From Saksenaea vasiformis B4078 (Eukaryota; Mucoromycota; Mucoromycetes; Mucorales; Saksenaeaceae): 30,514 bases of DNA. Below the pieces are notes generated by a model that saw nothing but the letters and a program-made list of their open reading frames with translations, was not told the DNA's origin and did not search any database. Below are positions 6,953-17,976 of this stretch, in pieces. The stretch is taken from NCBI GenBank assembly GCA_000697055.1, contig JNDT01001066.1, positions 1 through 30,514 of the forward strand, read 5' to 3'. The translations under genes and the position numbers were made by a program. Every line of letters starts with the position of its first letter. Within the stretch, counting starts at the first letter, position 1.

Positions 6953-9900
6953 ATGAACGAAGCAGGTTCACTGCGTCACAATTCAGGTACCGCATACTCA
7001 TCGAGGCAAGTCTTGCATAACAACCCCCATGTCGAAGGAAAAAAAAAAGAGAGAAAATAAGTTAACTAATCTTCAGGCTTTCATGCAGAGATTTAGATGT
7101 TGTGTTTGAAGAAAACGATGCTTCTCAACCAGGAACGAGTTACTTGGACCAGGTTCTAGACCCTACGTTACCTATTTCCCTGGGTTTTTTACGAACAAAG
7201 ACAGCAACAGCGCTTGGAACACCCTCAGCCTATCAACAGACGGATCGGGAAATGATCGGCTCTGCGGAGCATTGTGGTCCTACAAGACGTGCCCGTGCTG
7301 GGACGATGCCATCGATTGCACCTCTTCCAGAACCCCACCGTTCACCGTTTCTAACAGCGGCTAGAGAAACGACTACCACTACTGCCACTAGTACCAATCG
7401 ACATCGTTCCGGGTCACTCAATTTACCCACTCCACAACCAATGCAGCTGGGTTTTGATGGTTCTATGTTTGGCAGGCCATGGAGCATAGAAGAAGAACGT
7501 CCGCAACAACAACAACAACAACAACAACAGGCAATGGATCAGATGTACCGTGTGGATAGTGATCTTTCCATCGCACGTACCCTCCGTTCTTTAGGTCTCG
7601 AAGATGAAGACCAAACGCTGGTCGGAAGCTCGGAAGACAGTGTTTCTGAATTTCATATGATGAATCGCCCACTCTTGCCCGTGCATCGTAGCCGTTCTTA
7701 CACTGTGAATGGTACAAGCCGGTACCGTGAACAACAACAGCACATTGTTCCTGGAAGAGCACGCACTACTTCCATGACAAAATCGTATACACCACTCGAG
7801 AATTTCCCTGCACGACCAAGTCGGCCGCGCGCGTCGAGTATGAGTAGAATGGACTATCCACATACATCGTCATCGCTATGGCAAACCCAGAGAACTCCGC
7901 TGGAACCGTTGAGGGATGTGGATGACGATGAGAAGGAAACTCCCTCTCTTTCTCTTGGTGACTCAGAGTTGCTCGCAAATATGTTCCATGAGAATGCTGT
8001 TTCTGAAGAAAGGGTACTTCCAAACGATCTGACAAAGGAAATCAATGCTGAAGAGGTAAAAAGAATGTCGCGTTACAGGTTGACTTCCTTTTTATTCTGT
8101 CGCGCTGACTTTGTTAAGATGCAGCCTTATACAATTCCAAGTCAATCCACCCCTACGCTTCGCTATACAGGGCCTCTGATGCCCTCGACAAGCACACCAA
8201 CACATTCAGCCACACGATCGCTCTGGATTGGCAATATTGATGCGTCTGTGTCGATCGACATTTTGACAAAGATGTTTTCCAGTTTTGGTCCAATCGAAAG
8301 TGTGCGTCTGTTGTTGGAAAAAGAATGCGCATTCGTCAATTTTTTCCATGTTGAAGATGCAGTCAAGGCAAAAGAAGAAGTGCTTGGCCGTCTTGGTGGA
8401 CGGATAGGCTCTTGTGTCGTCCGTGTCGGGTTTGGCAGAACAGATGCAGTTACACCAGATAGTCCCGTCCAGCCAACCCGCGCATTATGTAAGCCTTTTT
8501 TTATGAGGATGAAGAATTGTACTCAATTTACTAATAATCCCCATGTATTAGGGCTCGGCAATGTCCCTCCTAATACGAGTCCAGTGAAGATCAGAAATCT
8601 CTTTTCCTCCTACGGAGCGATCGAGTCGGTGCGTGTCCTCTCCCACAAAAACTGCGCCTTTGTCAATTTTGACCTTGTCGAAAGCGCCGTGGCCGCCCGA
8701 GACGCGCTGACGAAGAATGAAATTGCCGCTCAAGGGTTTGAGGGCATACGAACGGGCTTTGCCAAAGTGCCTCCGGCTAAACTTTCCCAAACGAACAGCA
8801 GTGGTTTGAAATCGCGCGGCGAAAAGGAAGACGATGAGGACGATGTCGCGTGGATAGGCGAGCTTTGGGATATCATGCAACAGTGCGGCGTAAAACACGA
8901 TGACAATGACATGATTCAAGGTACTGAAAAAAAAAGTGCCCTTTTGTTTTTCCATCCTCATTTCCCATATATATATATAATAATATTACAGCGCTCAAAA
9001 TGTCAACTTCAAGTTATTTTGAATCTATACCCCCCGTTCCAGAGCGTCGGCTAGATGGAACGGTGGACACAAGTCGTTTGCGGGACATACGAAAAAAACT
9101 GGACAATACCAATATCAAGATGAGTGACATTGATGCGATTGCTTACGAATGCCTAGATCAAATCGCTGAATTGAGTAGCGGTAAAGTGTTGAAAATTAAA
9201 AAAAAAATTTGGTGGGCGTACCTCATAATGTAAAACGTTGTTAGATTACATCGGCAATACCGTTGTGCAGCGATTGTTCGAGAAATGTAGCGAAGAACTA
9301 AAGACAAAAATGCTTAGAAACATCGCACCTCATCTTGCGGCCCTCAGCATTCATAAGAATGGCACATGGGCAGCACAAAAAATCATCGACACAGTGAAAG
9401 CTCCTGAACAGGTAAAAAAAAAAAAAAAAAGATCAAATACATTCTTCCATGTATTTCCAATTGCAGCTAATAAAAAGTGATTATCACTTTTTTTTCTTTA
9501 TCAAGATCCATTTGATATGTTCACATTTACAACCTTATGTACCGCCTCTACTTTTAGACCAGTTTGGAAATTACGCGGTACAATGCTGTCTCCGGCTAGG
9601 AGAAACACATAACCAATTCATCTTTAATGCCATTGTCGAAAAACTACAAACCATCGCACAAGGACGGTTTGGCGCAAGAGCTATACGGGCTACACTGGAA
9701 AGTCAGTACACAACGACGACACAAAAGGTAACTTCATAAGAAAAAGAAAAAGAGGTATCATTTGTTCATTTTTTTGCGTAGAAATTTGTTGCAGCTAGCT
9801 TTCTTCAACATACAGAATTCTTATCGACAAATACCAATGGTGTCCTTCTTCTTTCATGGCTCATTGATGCGCCCAAGATTGAGAATCGACTCCATCTGGT

Positions 9901-10234
9901 GGCTAGTCGGGTTGCTTTACGTCTTCCGCAGACGGTGGTGCACAAGCTCGGATCGCAAGTGGCGTTCAAACTCATTAATCAAAGTGTAGATAAACAGGCG
10001 CAACAAATCATCTTAAACGGTCTATTGGATTTAACGAACTTATCCGAGGTTTTATCAGAAGCAGTGCGAGGTGTAGGCTTCATCCAAAAAGTACTTCACT
10101 GTCCCCATGTGACGGAGGAAGAAAAACAACAACTGATCGCCCAAACGCGTCCACTCCTTAACAATTTCAATGGAACGAATTACAAAGCGTTACTCGGTGA
10201 ACTATCTTCCATGGAGAAAAAATTCTCAACTTAA
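6953..10234 (+). CDS. JSN1: JSN1/PUF2-type RNA-binding protein with two RRMs and a Pumilio domain
   Basis: Eight exons (6953-7005, 7077-8055, 8119-8488, 8552-8920, 8992-9180, 9245-9411, 9506-9727, 9782-10234) give 933 residues. The order is: a disordered Ser/Thr/Arg-rich N-terminus with repeated RARxxTM/RSRS-like motifs and a Q9 run near residue 161; RRM1 from about 376 (RNP2 LWIGNI, RNP1 ECAFVNFF); RRM2 from about 466 (LWLGNV, NCAFVNFD); and a Pumilio domain from about 654 to 915 with repeats such as DYIGNTVVQRLFEKC, NGTWAAQKIID and DQFGNYAVQCCL. This RRM plus PUF layout is that of yeast Jsn1/Puf2, which bind 3' UTRs of mRNAs for membrane and mitochondrial proteins. RRM2 is rebuilt only if 8489-8551 is removed (AL + WLGN). 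Exon 1 uses a GC-AG intron (7006-7076, donor GAG|GCAAGT); a GT donor at 6987 with an acceptor at 7090 is an alternative. The symbol marks the family; orthology to JSN1 versus PUF2 is not resolved. Confidence 0.9.
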
Positions 10235-10498
10235 AAAAAAACGCTTGTGCATTGTCATTCTCAAAGGGGAGAGAGGGAAGGAAGAGGAATCATCCTTTCT
10301 TCTTCTTCTAAAGAGAAGCCTATTTATGCATTTTATCCTTGTAAATTCCTTAATCCGTGGATTTTGTTAATTTTTTTTTTAAAACAAAGAAAAAGTCTTT
10401 TTTTTGCATGGAAGACGGGTTCCTATGCAGTGCTCCTTTATGATTGCCTGCTACAAAAAAAACTCCTCCATTCACGGTTGTGACGTTGGGTTCTTTTC
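10235..10498. other. Intergenic stretch between the PUF gene and GPI10
   Basis: This stretch has an A run just after the PUF stop, then purine- and T-rich sequence. Short open stretches are low-complexity and start within the T/A runs. Nothing else is visible. Confidence 0.5.
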
Positions 10499-12372
10499 AT
10501 GTCTGACACAGGCCTTAGACGACGACGACGATCGGTCAATGACAAGGATCCTTCTTCATTGGGAAATCAACGCTCTACTACTACATCGCGCATCTTCATA
10601 TTCGTTATTTGTCTTTTGTTTCGTCTGATTAATGTGTACCTGATCAGAACCTATGACAATCCAGATGAGTACTGGCAGGCACAGGAAGTCGCACATCATA
10701 TGGTCTTTGGATATCCTTTTCTATTTCTATTGATGCATTGGGCATTTGTTACGACACAATAATATCATCATCATCCTTAACTTTTTCGCACATATGGCTA
10801 TGTTACCTGGGAATGGGAACAACGTATCCGAAGTTATTTGCATCCACTTGTATTTGCTGTCATTTACCATCTTCTGCATTGGCTGCGACTTGATAATACG
10901 TATCTTTTGGTAAAGTTTATTCGCTCAAAAAGATGATTTACACTCATCATGACCACCGTAATTTCAGATTGCAGCACCACGTTATATGCAAGGTTTCCTA
11001 GCTGCCGTAGCAGATTATGCAACCTTTACATTGGCCAAAAAAGTCATTGGTGATACCATTGCACCTTATATCGTAACGTTAACGCCTACAAAACAAACAT
11101 AGAAAAACTAACATGTTTCTTTTTTTTTTTTTCTTCAGCTCATCCTCACGTTATCTTCGTGGTACAATTTCTTTATGGCTGGTCGTACGCTCTCTAATGC
11201 TATGGAAATGGTGCTGACGGTGGTGGCTTTAAACTACTGGCCCTTACCAGGTGTAGTGGCCTTTGACAAAAGTAAACGCTGTATCCGGTAAGTTTCATAT
11301 ACTGCGATGATGTGTAGCTTAACAATGCAATGCGTACATAGGAATTTCCGCATGGCTTTGGTATGGGCATCCCTGGCCTGTCTTATGCGACCCACCAATG
11401 GCTTGATCTGGGCCTTTCTCGGCCTCCAGCTAATCATTTTCACACCCAAACATCGTCTCCAGATTATAATGAATGCAGTACTTGTTGTGTAAGTAACCAT
11501 TGTTTCATGAACAAGCAGCTTCTCATTACTGTTTCAGGGGAATGGCTGTTGTAGCCAACGTGTTCCTGGATACAAAGATCTACACAGGCCAATGGTTTCC
11601 TCTCGTTCTGGCGCCGCTTAATTTTTTCAAGGTGAACGTGCTCGCCTCCATTTCCTTATTCTATGGATCTCATCCATGGCACTGGTACCTGAGTCAGGGT
11701 GTCCCTGTCATTACCACCACAATGCTGCCATTGATCGTGTACGACTACTACCACGGCAATACATCAACACATCTGCGGCCCCTACGACAGCTCGTAGTAT
11801 GGGTCGTGTTGGTCTACAGTTTGCTATCCCACAAAGAGTTTCGATTCATCTTCCCCTTGTCGCCCTTGCTATTGATGTTTGCTGCCAGCGGTCTCTCGCA
11901 AATGCCTCAACGATGGCGTAGCTTCATCATCAAGGGCCTCGTGCTGACGCAACTACCAATGGCATTGTATCTGTCCTTATGGCATCAACGAGGTGTCATG
12001 GATGTCATGCTGTGGTTACGCAATCAACCACAAGTTACTTCGGTCGGCGTCCTTATGCCTTGCCATTCAACCCCGTGGCAATCGATAGTCCACAGACCCG
12101 ACATGGCCATGTGGTTCCTGACATGTGAACCACCTCTAGACGAAAACACGGTGGATGAAGCAGACCAGTTCTACCTCGACCCTGCTTCCATGCTAAATGA
12201 TCTTCCTTCATGGCCATCGCATATGATCGTCTTTGATAACCTTTTGGACAATGTGACGGTGGCCGACACATTCCAAAAACATGGTTATGCCGAATGCCAA
12301 CGTTTCTTCAACAGCCATTTTCATGATGACAGCAGACGACGAGGCGATGTGGTTGTTCTCTGTCATGACTAG
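10499..12372 (+). CDS. GPI10: GPI mannosyltransferase III (GT22 family)
   Basis: Six exons (10499-10710, 10792-10909, 10968-11072, 11139-11287, 11342-11488, 11538-12372) give 521 residues. The enzyme adds the third, alpha-1,2-linked mannose to the GPI anchor core in the ER membrane. The GT22 signature NPDEYWQAQEVAHH is at residues 54-67, just after the first membrane helix (about 31-49). It is followed by FGYGYVTWEWEQRIRSYLHP, which is typical of Gpi10/PIG-B and separates it from ALG9, ALG12 and SMP3. Several further hydrophobic segments fit a multi-pass protein. The first intron is of the U12 AT-AC class (separate entry); the others are 49 to 66 nt GT-AG introns. The gene is slightly shorter than yeast Gpi10 but complete, ending in TAG at 12370. 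It converges with the OGT gene on the other strand. Confidence 0.93.
10711..10791 (+). other. U12-type AT-AC intron in GPI10
   Basis: The donor is ATATCCTTT, an exact U12-type 5' splice site. TCCTTAAC at 10774-10781 matches the U12 branch-site consensus and lies about 11 nt from the terminal AC at 10790-10791. Removing the 81 nt joins VFG to YGYVTWEWE, the conserved Gpi10 string, in frame. The segment contains no AG dinucleotide, so no ordinary GT-AG intron can end here, and reading through meets a TAA at 10760. Confidence 0.93.
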
Positions 12373-12941
12373 ACAGAGCAAAAAAAAAAAACTAGTAATT
12401 TATTCGAGCCTTTTTTACACTTATCTTTCATCTTGGATTCCCGTTTTCCCTATATCGTGCTGAATGAAGAGAGAAGTAAATTATGGTTAGAGAGGAAGAC
12501 TTTCAATCCTAAAGTTTAGAGAGAGAGATGATAATAGATAGACAGAGAGAGAGAGCTGCGTGGACCGAAATCGATAATGAATCGCGTTTCCGTTTTCTTT
12601 CTTTCTTTTTTCTTCTCTGCGCCTGACACTTTCTAACTGTCTAAAAAAAAGAAAAGAGAGAGAAGTAGTGAGAAAATAAAAAGATAGGTTTCTACTAGAG
12701 TTTGAAAGAAGAAAAAGGAGGAGAAATGAGGCAAGGGCTATAGATAAGAAGAGAGCAAAAAAAAAAAAAGAAGAAGAAGAAGAAGAGGAAGAAGAAGAAA
12801 CACATCGTAATGTAAAGCGGATGTTGTTGTTGTTGTTGCTGTTGTTGAATGATGCATGGTTGTAAGAAAGAGGAGAAGTTGTGGATAGGATGAGCGACAA
12901 AGAGGTGTGTGTTGCATATGTGGTTTTTCTTTTTTTTTTTT
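12373..12941. repeat. Convergent 3' intergenic region with simple repeats
   Basis: Between the stops of GPI10 (+) and OGT (-) lie a GA-rich block (about 12520-12556), purine-rich sequence, an A run followed by a (GAA)n tract (about 12757-12800), a GTT/GCT tract (about 12820-12847) and a T run just before the OGT stop. Both 3' UTRs must lie here. Long open frames in this stretch are low-complexity translations of the repeats and are not genes. Confidence 0.7.
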
Positions 12942-15900
12942 TTAATCGTCGGGATCGACCACCCAGATGCAACCTGATTTGCTGTAATCTTGATGGTAGT
13001 CTTCAAATTCTTCTGCTGTGACCCATCGTCGCCATGCTTCGGTGTAGCCACGTTCGAGGTTGCGTGTCCATCGAAGGGTATCAAATAGCCGATTTCGTTC
13101 GCGTGAACAGAATAAGCGTTTTCGCAGATCAATCAGTGGTCCCTTGCCTCGTCGTTGGAGTTCCCCATTCATCGCCGTTTGGTGGTATTCGTAGGCAAGT
13201 CCTTGCGCCAGTTCAACAGCCCGGTCCTCGTACTGCTTTTCCGTGGTCACGACCATTTCGTCACCATAGCCCGTCGCCAAGGCAATGCTTGCTCCTACGC
13301 GCGAACACATCTTGTGGATGTATTTCGGAAAGGTAACAATGGGTGTGCCGGACCACAGGATATCAGCTGCTGTTGTGTGAGCATTACATTCAGGCGTGTC
13401 AAGAAACAGATCAGCCACTCGACCACGGTGAATATGTACATGTTTTGGAGCAACGTCCGTGAAAATGACTCTCTGCGCTACCTGTGGCCCAGCCCATTCT
13501 GTAGCGCATCGAAGCAAATGCTGTTCGCCAGCAGGTGGGAACCTCAGTAACCAAAGAATGGCATTTGGCACGCGTTCTAGAATCCGTAACCACATGCGGA
13601 AGGTTGATGGTTCGAGCTTGTACAGCTGATTGAAATTGGCAAAGATAACCATGTCATCTGGCAGATTTGGAAACACTTCACGACGCATCTTCCAACGCTT
13701 GTCTTCTTCCACCGCCCACAATTTTTCTGGATCCGTCTCAAGTAAGCCATTGGTCCTTGCTGGTTCGTTATCTTCCCGAAAACCTTGCTTATGATCATTT
13801 ACAAAGTACGAATGAGGCATGTAAATGAATTTCTCCGTGTACTCAAAGTCGTTGGTGTCTTCCTCTGGGTCCAGGTCGCCTTCCATGTCTCCATCGGAAG
13901 GTAGTCCCTTCTGCTGCCGTTGCCGCCAGACCTCGCAACTGACCATTTCCGGAGGACATACCACAGGATCAGCGATGATCCAGTCACACCAACCACCGCC
14001 CAGTGTTCCAGCAAATCCCATGAAAGAACATTGCACAGGACTGGGACGTGCAGCAAAAATCTCGTTACGAGCTCCCTTCCTAGAGAATTTTTTTTTTTTT
14101 GCCAATTAGCCCACAGTCTGGGAAACAAAAGCATTTTACCCCCAACTAACTAACTAACTTACGTGTAGCCGTTCAGATTGACGAGCACATGAATGCCGTC
14201 GCTGACAATTTTTTCAACGACTTGCTGATGGGACCAGCTCGAGACATCCAGGAAATGTTCTGCTTCACGTTCTATTTTTTGTCGATAAGGCGAGTTGTCA
14301 CTCTGCGTAGTTGCGTAGCAGAACACTTCGTAGCGTGATCGATCGTGGAATCCAAACACAGATTGCATAAGATGTGACAGCGGATGATTGTTGAAATCCG
14401 AAGAGACATAACCAATTCGCAGCCTGCCACACGGCGGCGGTGGCGGCGGATAGACATGATGGGCAACCCAAGAAGAGGTCAGGGTGGTATGGGATATCCT
14501 CAAGGCATTGCGATGCGAGATGAGTCGCACTTGACGTGTATTGAGAGGGTAAGTGAATGTATGGAACGGTAAGACAGTAGGCACAGGCGGTGCCGATAAC
14601 GTTGAGGGAATCAAAGGACGTTGGTACTTTCGTGCTGCATCAGGTGTCACCTGCGTAGGTGAAAAGGACGTGTTCGTCTGCACAGTAACCCCGTACAGGT
14701 CGACATACCATTTTCTTTGCAGTCGTCGCATGATACGTTCGATCAATCGAATAAGCCAGCCACCCTCGTTCTTCTTCTTCTTGTTGGTTATGTTCTCAGC
14801 AAAATAAGCTAGTCTCTTGTGCCACAACTCCTTCACGCCGTCTTCCTCTCCTGGAGCGACACCCATGGTGCTCAGCGCGAGTTCCAACAAGCTTTCGCCC
14901 AACGTTTGGTTCCGTGAAGCCACGTGATGCTTGAGTATACCAGCACCCCAGACGCCGCCTTCGTCAAGCTGCTTCTCGACAATTTCAACCACACGACCAA
15001 TCCAACCACTCCTGGCGTTCTTGTCACCCATGCTGGGAAAGAAGTTTCCGTACTGATCGACGGTTGCATCATCACCCACACCGCCGCGACCACGCCAATC
15101 ACATACACCACCCAAAGAATTGACCAGACCACAGACAGCATCTACAAAGTTCGGATTGACCTCGACCGCGCGCCTGTACCACTGAACAGAATCCTGAACA
15201 CGTCCCATGTCCTTGATAGCATTGCCAAGGTTTGCCAAAGCAACATCAAACCGTGGGTTGCATTCCACCGCCTTCTCGTACATCGCTACTGCCTCGTTCA
15301 GATGACCCATGTCCTTCAACAGTGAACCAAGGTTGGTGTACAGATGCGGGTGGCGAGGGTCCAGCTGAAGGCCGTACATGTAGTACTGCATAGCCAGCAT
15401 TGTTCCCGTTAATTGTTGCTGCTGAGGTGCTCCGCTCGGTAATTTGACGGCGACCATAGCCGCTGCCCCTGGAATATTACTAAGAATGATGCCAAGATTG
15501 TTAGCCGTTGAGGGGCTAGGATGCAGAGCTAAACTCAAGTAGTAGAGCGGTAACAACAGGCCAAGCGTCGGCATCGACCGTCCTTCCGCGGTGGCAGCAG
15601 CAGCCAATGCAGGTGAAGACGGATTCATCAGATCTTGAAAAAGTTTTGCAAGGGTGAGTAAAATAGTCGACGTTGTCTGATTTGCTTGCTGTGAACTGTC
15701 GTTGTTGCTGTTTGTAGTCATCTGCGTACTGCTATGACCTACCAAACCTGGTAAGGCGCCTCCCGTGGCCGCAAAAGCAATCTGATGAAGACGGACAGCC
15801 TTGTCTGGCTGTAAGAGCACCAGAGGCAATGCCGCAGCATCGAGCAGTTTGTTGTACCGTTTGGCTTCCATGGCAGCCGTCGAGCCGCACGCAAGCGCAA

Positions 15901-17267
15901 TATGGTTGGCGACCGCAAGCAAGCCAATACCGCCAAAGGCTAGCTCCAATCCTTTTTCATAATCCCGGCGTGCTCCAGCCACATCTCCCAATGCATACTT
16001 CAGATTACCTTTAGCGTAAAAAAGGTTTTGCAAACGCGGAAGTTGGTGCACAGGCAGGTGTCTTGGTCTCTTAACGGGTGTGTCCCTTTCAAGGTCACCT
16101 TGGCTAAAAAAGTACTGTTCCACAAACTCGCAAACCACCAAAGCTTCCTTGTACCGAGGGCATTGCTGCTGATCATTCGGACGAGTCTTGTTGGAACTAT
16201 CTTCCACGACCGTCTTGGATGTGTCTTGTTGTTGTTGTTGCTGTTGTTGCAAGGATGCTGTACTTGAGCCTGCCACGGTTGAGCAGAGGACACCGACCAA
16301 ATTTTCGACGGCGTCCCAATAGCCAGGGCGGAGCTTCACGGCTTGGTACCACCATCTCTCAGCTTCGGTTGTTCGCCCCATACTCCTCAAGGTTGTGCCA
16401 ATGTTACTCATTGCTTCCACGTAATTGGGGTCGTACTTCAAAATAAGATGATTGTATCTCAGGGAGGACTGATAGTCCTGGTAGGAATAATAAACACATG
16501 CAAGGAGTAGCAAAGTTGGCAGGTGTGATGGAAAGGCCTCATGCAGTGAATGAAGAAGAGATAATAGCAATGGATTCTGTGGTGAAGTTGAATAAAGCGT
16601 GTGTGCATATTGCAATGTTTTTTCCCGCCATTCTTCATTCCATTCAGTATTGGGAAACGGATGGACCATTTGGGATAACACAGCCTGCTGTGAAATACCA
16701 GAGGATGCGGCGGCAGCAGCGGCGGCGGCAGCGGCAGCAGCAGCAGCAGCGGAAAGATAATGGTTTGTTGCAGCAGGAACTGCAGGGTTAGCAGACAATG
16801 GCTGCATTGGTATCGCATTGTGCATGCTTGCGAAAGCAACAGCTCCTTGCTGTAAGAGATGATTTACATCGTGAGGTTGTTGAAGTGTGAGGTTTCGCGA
16901 GGTGATTGGCTTGTTGCTGCTAGGCCTTTGGTTGTAGTTTGCAAGAAGGTGCGCGGTGTTGCTGGGCTGTTGTTGTTGTAATACGTTGTGCGATGCAGCG
17001 TAGTTTTGACCTTGCAGCAATTGTTGTTCAGCAGCCAGTTGAATATGTTGCTGCGAATAATCCAAAGTGTTGGGTGGTATAACCGTTGTATTGTCCTGAC
17101 GTTGTTGAGCGTGTATTTGATACTGCTGCTTGTGAAACTCGGGATCCACACGGCTTGATAGATACTGCCGTCGTTTTGGATCATAATAATGATTCACCCA
17201 ACCATTTTCAAAGTAATAACTAGCTAGCGTAGGTGATTGCGGAGGCACCATAATCGAGGGTCGATAT

Positions 17268-17305
<38 letters not shown>

Positions 17306-17638
17306 TTGTTGTTGTTGTTGTTGCTGTCGCTGTTGCTGTTGGTGTTGTTGGTGTTGTTGCTGTTGTTGTCGTTGGTCATTTTGTTGCTGATATTGCCAGT
17401 ACTGAGCAGGAAGCGCGTTACTCATAGAAAGGATCTGTTGTTGTTGTTGTTGTTGTTGTGAAGTTGGATTCTGTAATTGGTGAGACATGAGCTCCTGTTG
17501 GAAGTAAGCAAATGCGGCAGGGTCATCTTGGTTATGGTATTGATTGGCCTAAAAGGAGTATAAGGTTCCCATGCTCCTGGTTCTTTCAATAGTCTTTCAA
17601 CTCACAATAAAATGTTGCCTGTTTGAATCAGGATTCAT
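12942..17638 (-). CDS. OGT: O-GlcNAc transferase (TPR protein, GT41), polyglutamine-rich
   Basis: Exons 17638-17606, 17548-14163 and 14079-12942 (leftward) give about 1,518 residues. The enzyme transfers GlcNAc from UDP-GlcNAc to Ser/Thr of nuclear and cytosolic proteins. The N-terminus (about 12-200) is Gln-rich with long Q/H tracts and is followed by a 15-Ala run (near 16706-16752). TPRs include PNYVEAMSNIGTTLRSMGRT and PHLYTNLGSLLKDMGHLNEA. The catalytic region begins RLRIGYVSSDFNNHPLSHLM (catalytic-type His in NNHP), continues LVNLNGYTKGARNE across the 83-nt intron, and contains FNQLYKLEPS (nucleotide-binding Lys) and CNAHTTAADILWSGTP. All these match animal OGT. Intron 1 is 57 nt. An in-frame ATG at 17743 would add 35 residues; the start at 17638 is my choice because it lies nearest the splice donor. 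A purine-rich stretch at 17805-17865 is pyrimidine-rich on the gene strand. The insert between TPRs and catalytic domain is poorly conserved. Confidence 0.95.
17270..17390 (-). repeat. Polyglutamine-coding CAA/CAG repeat in OGT
   Basis: The antisense of TTG/CTG runs encodes a tract of about 38 residues made almost wholly of Gln with scattered His and Arg. CAA and CAG are mixed, which argues for selection on the protein tract or old age rather than recent pure-repeat expansion. A second, shorter Gln run lies at 17437-17457. Confidence 0.9.
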
Positions 17639-17976
17639 TCGTGACGGAAGGTTTTGCTCTTCACAAGGTTTTGGTCGATTTTTATGATGTAAATAATGTT
17701 TATCGGCCGGAAAAGAAGAAGCAGTATGCTGTTGAAAGAGCATTCGTTTTTGGCAGTGGGTTGTTTTATCTTTTACTTTGGCCTTTTTGTTAACCAACTA
17801 ATAAGAACAGAAAAATAAGGAAGGGAAGAAAAGAAGCAGAAAGAAAGAGAAAAGCAGGTCGTGTCTGTTTTCCACCAAGGTTTAATATAAAAATGGTTAG
17901 TCTCAATTGATTTCGAACAACGATACGTCATGATGTTTATTATTCCCTTTTCCTTTTCCTTTAACTTATGCTTTCT

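Noticed and set aside
7102..9054. 650-codon single ORF as the PUF gene product
   Set aside because: It reads through two stop-free introns and into intron 4; removing them rebuilds RRM2 and joins to the Pumilio exons, so the ORF end and start are not the real ones.
10710..10810. GT-AG alternative for GPI10 intron 1
   Set aside because: There is no AG between 10711 and the conserved TWEWE codons, so only the AT-AC boundaries keep the protein intact.
12487..13132. Long - strand frames in the gap between GPI10 and OGT
   Set aside because: They translate GA, GAA and GTT simple repeats and have Ser/Leu/Phe-only composition.
14384..15325. + strand frames across the OGT gene
   Set aside because: They are shadows of the conserved OGT reading frame on the - strand.
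17265..17460. Tandem repeat as a possible CRISPR array
   Set aside because: The units are trinucleotides coding for Gln, with no spacer structure, in a eukaryotic gene.
17237..17461. Leu-only open frame on the + strand
   Set aside because: It is the antisense reading of the OGT polyglutamine tract.
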